Source: JANRLF01 sp033762815 (GTDB taxonomy: Bacteria; Bacteroidota; Bacteroidia; Chitinophagales; CAIOSU01). From it: a stretch of DNA of 64,000 nucleotides. The DNA is taken from positions 248,001-312,000 of the forward strand of contig JANRLF010000004.1 in NCBI GenBank assembly GCA_033762815.1, written 5' to 3'. Positions 59,590 to 64,000 of this stretch are shown one piece after another; position 1 is the stretch's first letter; every line of letters begins with the position of its first letter. Position numbers and translations under genes: made by a program. Below the pieces are notes generated by a model. The model was given only the letters and a program-made list of their open reading frames with translations. It was not told where the DNA came from and searched no databases.

Positions 59590-60020
59590 GAAAGACAAGT
59601 TTCTTATTATTGCTAATGGTCTTTGGGCTTGCAGTTTTCGCACAGGGCGAATTGCAGTTCAACCAAGTGCGCAATATTGCATTATCAGTAAGCGGCAACG
59701 GGGCTACCACACTCACCCAGACACAAAGCGTTACTGTTCCTAGCGGCAAGGTGTTGAAGGTGGAAACGGCATATTTCAGCTATTCGGCCGCTAGTACCCC
59801 TACTGCTTACTATGCCTTAGCCGGTGGTTCCAATTATGTCAATCTTATCATCAATGATGTGATAGTTTCAAGTACTGGTAGCACGTTGCCCAGCAACGGC
59901 GGGGTATATTGGTTGCCTGCAGGCACTTATAGTTTTGTTATGCAAGGTTACATTAACTCAAGCGGCTCCTTTATTTTGCGCAGCAATGTATCATGTTTAG
60001 AATTTAATGTCATTCAATGA
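59586..60020 (+). CDS. Small secreted paralogue 5
   Basis: A 144-residue protein with signal peptide (LLLLMVFGLAVFAQ), then GELQFNQVRNIALS, VTVPSGKVLKVETA, YWLPAGTYSF and CLEFNVIQ. Closest to paralogue 4 in its N-terminal region, suggesting a recent duplication. The start overlaps the previous stop by 4 bases. Confidence 0.68.
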   Translation: MRKTSFLLLLMVFGLAVFAQGELQFNQVRNIALSVSGNGATTLTQTQSVTVPSGKVLKVETAYFSYSAASTPTAYYALAGGSNYVNLIINDVIVSSTGSTLPSNGGVYWLPAGTYSFVMQGYINSSGSFILRSNVSCLEFNVIQ

Positions 60021-60391
60021 ATAAACCACTTCTTTTAGTTGCAGTTTGCATTTTGACTGCTGTAGCCAGTGTTACTGGCCAAGATTTGCAATTTGGTCAA
60101 GTTAAATTATTGACCTTTCAGGCCAACACCAGCCCCTATACTTCGCCCGTGTACACCGTGCCAACTAACAAGGTTTGGAAAATTGAAGGAGGTGCCTGTT
60201 TAGGTTCGGTGGATATATATGAGGTAAATGGATTGCGGGTGAACTTACAACTTTCTTCTAATGGCACTTTTCCAGGCGCAGTACCCTTGTGGTTTCCCGC
60301 AGGCACAACCCTTAAATTCTATAACGACGGCTCAACCGGTTCAAGCTTCGGGTGCTTTATCAGTTTAATAGAATTTGACGTGACCCCTTAA
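60017..60391 (+). CDS. Small secreted paralogue 6
   Basis: A 124-residue protein with signal peptide (LLVAVCILTAVASVTGQ), then DLQFGQVKLLTF, TVPTNKVWKIEGGA, VPLWFPAGTTL and IEFDVTP. Gly of the GKVW motif is replaced by Thr-Asn. Last gene of the cluster; the start overlaps the previous stop by 4 bases. Confidence 0.67.
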   Translation: MNKPLLLVAVCILTAVASVTGQDLQFGQVKLLTFQANTSPYTSPVYTVPTNKVWKIEGGACLGSVDIYEVNGLRVNLQLSSNGTFPGAVPLWFPAGTTLKFYNDGSTGSSFGCFISLIEFDVTP

Positions 60392-60420
60392 TGAAGGTCA
60401 ATCTTAAGTTTCCAAATCCC

Positions 60421-60428
60421 TAATTTTG
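60421..60428 (+). promoter_or_regulatory. -7 element of aroB
   Basis: TAATTTTG matches TANNTTTG and lies 4 bases before the aroB ATG at 60433, so the transcript would be leaderless or nearly so. No -33 TTTG is visible at the expected spacing, which lowers confidence. Confidence 0.45.
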
Positions 60429-60432
60429 CTTC

Positions 60433-61497
60433 ATGGATTTCCTTACGGTGCAGGACTATGAAGTTCATTTCCTTTCATCATTAAGCGATGTTTCGGCACA
60501 TTTCGATTTTCGGCAATATCATCGCTATGCCATATTGTGCGATGAAAATAGCCGTGCTTATTGTCTGCCCATGTTACTGGAAGCCATGCCACGCTTGGAT
60601 GATGCATTGATTATTGAGGTGCCCGCAGGTGAAGCGTACAAACGCCTGAGCACCTGTAAGTGGATCTGGCAGGCATTGTTTGAGGCACAGGCCGATAGAA
60701 ATACCCTACTAATCAATTTGGGCGGCGGTGTCATAACCGATATGGGCGCTTTCTGTGCGGCGCTGTATAAAAGGGGCATTGCCTTTATCCAAATCCCCAC
60801 TACCTTACTTTCGCAAGTAGATGCCACTATTGGCGGCAAAACTGGGGTCAATTTTTCAGGTGTAAAAAACGGATTGGGTACTTTTACCAACCCGAAAGCT
60901 GTATTCATACATGATGTTTTTTTGGGCACTTTGCCCGAAGCGCAACTATCCAGTGGCTTTGCGGAAATGCTGAAGCATGCCATTATAGCAGACCCTATTT
61001 TGCTGGAAAAGCTGCTGACCATTAAGATAAGTATTGAACAACAATGGACAGACTTGATTGCAGATTCTTTACGAATCAAGCAGTCCATCGTAGAGCAGGA
61101 TCCATTGGATATAGACATCCGTCAAGCCCTCAATTTTGGCCACACCCTTGGCCATGCCTTGGAAAGCTACAGCCTAAAAACCGAACAACCTTTACTGCAT
61201 GGCCATGCCATAGCACTGGGAATGATAGGCGAATTGTGGCTTTCCTCACAAAAGCTAGGTTTTCCCACAGGGGATGTGCAGAAAATTAGTAGCCATTTAT
61301 TGAAATTGTACCAACCATACTTTAATATTGGCTTTGATACGAACAAGCTGGTGAAATTGGCGGGCAATGATAAGAAAAACCGCGACGCGCATATCAGCTT
61401 TACTTTATTGGAACAGCTTGGCCGGCCCGTGATTGGTGTGAAATGTAGCCCCGAAGAAACCCGACAAGCCTTTAAATATCTGGAAGACCTTTTATGA
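60433..61497 (+). CDS. aroB: 3-dehydroquinate synthase
   Basis: A 354-residue DHQ synthase, second enzyme of the shikimate pathway, converting DAHP to 3-dehydroquinate with NAD and Zn. Seen: GGGVITDMGAFCAALYKRG (NAD loop), the PTTLLSQVDATIGGKTGVN block, and metal His in NFGHTLGHALES. Usual family length. Its stop overlaps aroA by 4 bases (ATGA), so the two are translated together. Confidence 0.95.
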   Translation: MDFLTVQDYEVHFLSSLSDVSAHFDFRQYHRYAILCDENSRAYCLPMLLEAMPRLDDALIIEVPAGEAYKRLSTCKWIWQALFEAQADRNTLLINLGGGVITDMGAFCAALYKRGIAFIQIPTTLLSQVDATIGGKTGVNFSGVKNGLGTFTNPKAVFIHDVFLGTLPEAQLSSGFAEMLKHAIIADPILLEKLLTIKISIEQQWTDLIADSLRIKQSIVEQDPLDIDIRQALNFGHTLGHALESYSLKTEQPLLHGHAIALGMIGELWLSSQKLGFPTGDVQKISSHLLKLYQPYFNIGFDTNKLVKLAGNDKKNRDAHISFTLLEQLGRPVIGVKCSPEETRQAFKYLEDLL

Positions 61498-62720
61498 GAT
61501 ATACCGTTATTAAAGATGACAAGACACTAAAAGGAACAATAAAGCTGGAAGGCTCCAAAAGTATAACCAACAGGGTCATCATCATAAAGGCGCTTTGCCC
61601 TGATTTTTTCGAAATCAATAACTTTTCCCTTTCCGAAGATTCGGAGACCTTGATTGAGCTAATCAATTCCGACAGCCAGGTGCTTGATTGCAAAGATGGG
61701 GGCACCACTTTTCGTTTTTTGACCTCTTTTTTGGCTATCCATGAAGGGGAGGTTACCTTAACAGGTTCCCAACGCTTACAACAACGGCCTATCGGGCCTT
61801 TGGTAGATGCCCTTCGTTCCATAGGTGCCGAAATCGATTATTTGGGCAATGAGGGTTACCCACCTATACTAATCAGGGGGAAACGTTTGAGCGGTAACCG
61901 GATTGAGATAGATGCCAGCTTGAGCAGCCAATTCGTTTCTTCCCTATTATTGATAGCCCCATTACTAAAGGATGGTTTGGTATTGAAACTGAAGGGGGAA
62001 ATAGCATCGAGGCCCTATATACAGATGACCCTGAACGTGATGAAGCATTTCGGCATCCATTACGATTGGACCCAAAGCATAATTGCCATACCCCACCAAG
62101 ATTATGTGGCCAGGCGTTATAATGTAGAATCGGATTGGTCGGCAGCGGCCTACTACTATTCTATGGCAGCAATGGCCGATGAGGTGGACCTGAAACTAAT
62201 GGGGCTGAATAGATTGAGCTACCAAGGAGATAGTGTGATACAAAACATTATGGCACAGTTTGGGGTCAACACCAGTTTTATTGAGAATGGTGTCCATTTA
62301 ACTAAGTCGGCCACCACGCCCCGTTCCTATGATTACGATTTTCGCGATTGCCCCGATTTGGCCCAAACCATTTTGGCCTGCTGTGCCGGATTGAACATAC
62401 CGATTAAACTGAGGGGTATCGATAATCTTGAAATAAAGGAAAGCAACCGCATAGAGGCAATGCAAAACGAATTGAAAAAGCTCGATTTGCAATTGGTGCC
62501 GCTAGGTTCCACTTGGAATTTGGGCATCAATCTGCATAAGCCCGATGTTTCTAATGTGGTTTTCGATACTTATAATGACCACCGAATGGCCATGGCCCTA
62601 GCACCATTGGCACTAGCCTATGGGCGGGTAGGTATCAATGATCCTGCTGTGGTGGCCAAATCTTACCCAATGTTTTGGGAAGATTTAAAAAGCATCGGCT
62701 TTAGACTGGAGCACCTCTAG
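61494..62720 (+). CDS. aroA: EPSP synthase (3-phosphoshikimate 1-carboxyvinyltransferase)
   Basis: A 408-residue EPSP synthase that joins phosphoenolpyruvate to shikimate-3-phosphate. Landmarks: LEGSKSITNRVIII near the N-terminus, the DGGTTFRFL loop, DSDWSAAAYYYS (the usual xxDWSAA), RDCPDLAQTI and NDHRMAMALAP. Slightly shorter than E. coli AroA (427). Forms an operon with aroB. The SKSITNR form, where many enzymes have SKSxxxR, is usual. Confidence 0.95.
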   Translation: MRYTVIKDDKTLKGTIKLEGSKSITNRVIIIKALCPDFFEINNFSLSEDSETLIELINSDSQVLDCKDGGTTFRFLTSFLAIHEGEVTLTGSQRLQQRPIGPLVDALRSIGAEIDYLGNEGYPPILIRGKRLSGNRIEIDASLSSQFVSSLLLIAPLLKDGLVLKLKGEIASRPYIQMTLNVMKHFGIHYDWTQSIIAIPHQDYVARRYNVESDWSAAAYYYSMAAMADEVDLKLMGLNRLSYQGDSVIQNIMAQFGVNTSFIENGVHLTKSATTPRSYDYDFRDCPDLAQTILACCAGLNIPIKLRGIDNLEIKESNRIEAMQNELKKLDLQLVPLGSTWNLGINLHKPDVSNVVFDTYNDHRMAMALAPLALAYGRVGINDPAVVAKSYPMFWEDLKSIGFRLEHL

Positions 62721-62764
62721 AGCTTATTGAACATTGACGGGCATCTTATCAGCATCTTTTTTAT

Positions 62765-62800
62765 CTAGGCTTATTTGATATTGATCAAATAATACCCTAG
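62765..62800 (+). other. Extended hairpin between aroA and the CHAP gene
   Basis: Outer arms CTAGG (62765-62769) and CCTAG (62796-62800) enclose a perfect 9-bp inner repeat TTATTTGAT (62771-62779) and ATCAAATAA (62784-62792) around ATTG. There is no downstream T-run. It may be an operator or a leader structure of the gene starting at 62828. Confidence 0.5.
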
Positions 62801-62827
62801 TTGTTGCGTTAGAAGGCAAACCACCAT

Positions 62828-63421
62828 ATGCTTAAAAAGATAATCGAATCACTACTGGCCATAGTAGTTGTATCAGTTATAGTACTCATCCTGATGTACT
62901 CCTCATTTCAGAAAACCATTTCCTCAGTTAATAGTGAGATTGGCAGCCCCATTGACAGCTTTAACAACGTTAAGGTCTATTATAACGGGCTCAATTATGC
63001 GGAAAGCTACGGCAGCCATTATCATAATGATGGCTATTATTACGGCAAAAAATGGCAGTGCGTTGAGTTTGTAAAACGTTATTACTATGACCACTTCCAC
63101 CATGAAATGCCCAATTTGTATGGTCATGCAAAAGACTTTTTCGATACCACCCTGGTACAAGGCGGCATTAATCAAGAAAGGAATTTGATACAGTATTGGA
63201 ACGGGGGCAACATGCGGCCAAAGGTGAATGATTTGTTGGTCTACAACAATGGCAAATATGGACATGTGGCCATTATTGCAGCCGTAAACGAAGATGAAAT
63301 AGAGGTCATTCAACAGAACATTCTTTTCAAACCAAGGGAAACACTGCCATTGACCTACTCGAATGGCAGTTATACTATTGGAGAAGTACATAGTCCGGTT
63401 GGTTGGCTCAGGAAAGAATAG
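62828..63421 (+). CDS. CHAP-domain cysteine amidase/peptidase
   Basis: A 197-residue protein with one N-terminal membrane helix (LAIVVVSVIVLILMYS) and a CHAP domain. The catalytic Cys is Cys78 (WQCVEFVKRYY) and the His is His146 (YGHVAIIA); the third residue may be Glu or Asn in EVIQQN. CHAP enzymes cleave peptidoglycan or glutathionylspermidine bonds. Being anchored at the membrane and facing the periplasm, cell-wall cleavage is likely. Confidence 0.82.
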   Translation: MLKKIIESLLAIVVVSVIVLILMYSSFQKTISSVNSEIGSPIDSFNNVKVYYNGLNYAESYGSHYHNDGYYYGKKWQCVEFVKRYYYDHFHHEMPNLYGHAKDFFDTTLVQGGINQERNLIQYWNGGNMRPKVNDLLVYNNGKYGHVAIIAAVNEDEIEVIQQNILFKPRETLPLTYSNGSYTIGEVHSPVGWLRKE

Positions 63422-63475
63422 CTATTGCTATTTATGGCTGTTTTGCTTATATTTGTCTGATTAAGAAGGCCTTTT

Positions 63476-63856
63476 TTGAAATTCTATCATCAAATATTGC
63501 TTTTTTCCTTGTTAGCTGCCATTGCGGCCAGCAGCTTCAGTAGTGTAATCATACAAGGAGCCTATCAGGTGAATAAAAGTTACATTGCCACTGTAAAATG
63601 TGAGAACAGGGATAAGCCTACCATGCACTGCAATGGTAAGTGTTATTTAAAGAATCAGTTGAAGCAAGAAGAAGAGAAAAGGAAAGAGGAGAATGTAGAG
63701 CTGAACAAGTTTTACCTTGATTGGATCAGTGAACGGCATACTACTCACCTATCCATTTCTTCCACAGATTTGGTCTTTATTTTCCCACAATATCTATTGT
63801 ACACCAGTACTTACGTCACTTCGCCAATTGACCCTCCGCCCTGCCCTATCGCTTAG
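63476..63856 (+). CDS. Small exported Cys/His protein
   Basis: A 126-residue protein started at TTG 63476; no ATG fits the signal peptide (LLFSLLAAIAASSFSS). A CxxxC-like core (TVKCENR, MHCNGKCYLK) is followed by a charged helix (QEEEKRKEENVEL) and a C-terminal hydrophobic end with IDPPPCP. Layout resembles Bacteroidota exported proteins found upstream of TonB receptors in metal loci, by eye only. A terminator-like hairpin follows. Confidence 0.6.
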   Translation: MKFYHQILLFSLLAAIAASSFSSVIIQGAYQVNKSYIATVKCENRDKPTMHCNGKCYLKNQLKQEEEKRKEENVELNKFYLDWISERHTTHLSISSTDLVFIFPQYLLYTSTYVTSPIDPPPCPIA

Positions 63857-63860
63857 GGAA

Positions 63861-63898
63861 AGGTCAATCTTAGAGATTGGCCTATTGGTCATTTTTTT
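63861..63898 (+). terminator. Terminator-like hairpin after the Cys/His protein
   Basis: AGGTCAATCT (63861-63870) pairs with AGATTGGCCT (63874-63883) with one G-T wobble, and ATTTTTTTAT follows 8 bases later (T-run 63892-63898). It lies just before the start of the next gene. Confidence 0.55.
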
Positions 63899-63910
63899 AT
63901 CATTTTTTAA

Positions 63911-64000
63911 ATGCGAACGAATTTTTGGGCATTGCTCAGCATTGTGTTAGCAGTGCTAAGTGTAAATGATGCCAATGCTTGTGGTGCTTGTGGCTGTGCA
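63911..64000 (+). CDS. Exported Cys-rich protein, 5' end only (continues past window)
   Basis: ATG 63911 opens a frame running to the window end: signal peptide (MRTNFWALLSIVLAVLSVND) then ANACGACGCA. Three Cys directly after the signal cleavage site suggest a metal-binding or disulfide-bonded N-terminus. Too little is visible to name it. Confidence 0.5.
   Translation, partial: MRTNFWALLSIVLAVLSVNDANACGACGCA

Overview
The window looks like a chromosome segment of a Bacteroidota bacterium, probably from the Chitinophagales/Sphingobacteriales side. Clade indicators are a giant surface protein ending in a type IX secretion sorting domain, a GWxTD protein, a YtxJ bacilliredoxin, HYC_CC_PP and DUF6660 family proteins, an exosortase with a tiny target, collagen-like Gly-Ala-Thr repeats and TTTG-N20-TANNTTTG promoters. 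It has two parts of different origin.

Positions 1 to about 20.2 kb are a heavy-metal (mainly copper) resistance island. Every metal gene is on the plus strand: the end of a CopA-type Cu(I) ATPase, a CopZ-like chaperone, DUF305 proteins, a DUF2269-like membrane protein, HYC_CC_PP, DUF3347 and HMA-domain secreted proteins, a multicopper oxidase fused to an outer-membrane barrel, a third DUF305 lipoprotein, a porin remnant, a CusA-TolC fusion with its CusB-type adaptor, a Cys-rich four-helix copper-storage protein, a second HMA protein and a Zn/Cd-type P-ATPase. Together they cover cytosolic export and storage, periplasmic binding and oxidation, and trans-envelope efflux. No regulator is visible in the window. 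A tyrosine recombinase on the opposite strand closes the island; its left end is outside the window.

From about 20.25 kb the DNA looks like ordinary chromosome. A possibly interrupted small gene and about 1 kb of simple repeats (20.6-21.6 kb) lead into an M19-type hydrolase with an S1P-lyase-like PLP enzyme, then an LLM monooxygenase with a cysteine-dioxygenase-like protein. Next come a GWxTD protein with an acyltransferase, YtxJ, Mpl, membrane and DinB-like proteins, yebC and an M42 aminopeptidase. Two secreted surface proteins follow, one of 2,696 residues, then an exosortase with a 69-residue target.

The last third holds prfB with its programmed +1 frameshift, TPR and thioredoxin-like proteins, msrB, tRNA-Leu(GAG), a 41-residue exported peptide, ybaB, an MtfA-type peptidase and cvfB. 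A tandem cluster of six small secreted paralogues surrounds a collagen-like protein. The window ends with aroB-aroA, a CHAP-domain protein and two Cys-containing exported proteins, the last cut by the window edge.

The least explained parts are the six-paralogue/collagen cluster, the exosortase with its minimal target, and the RND-TolC fusion that keeps what looks like a cleavable signal peptide inside the polypeptide.
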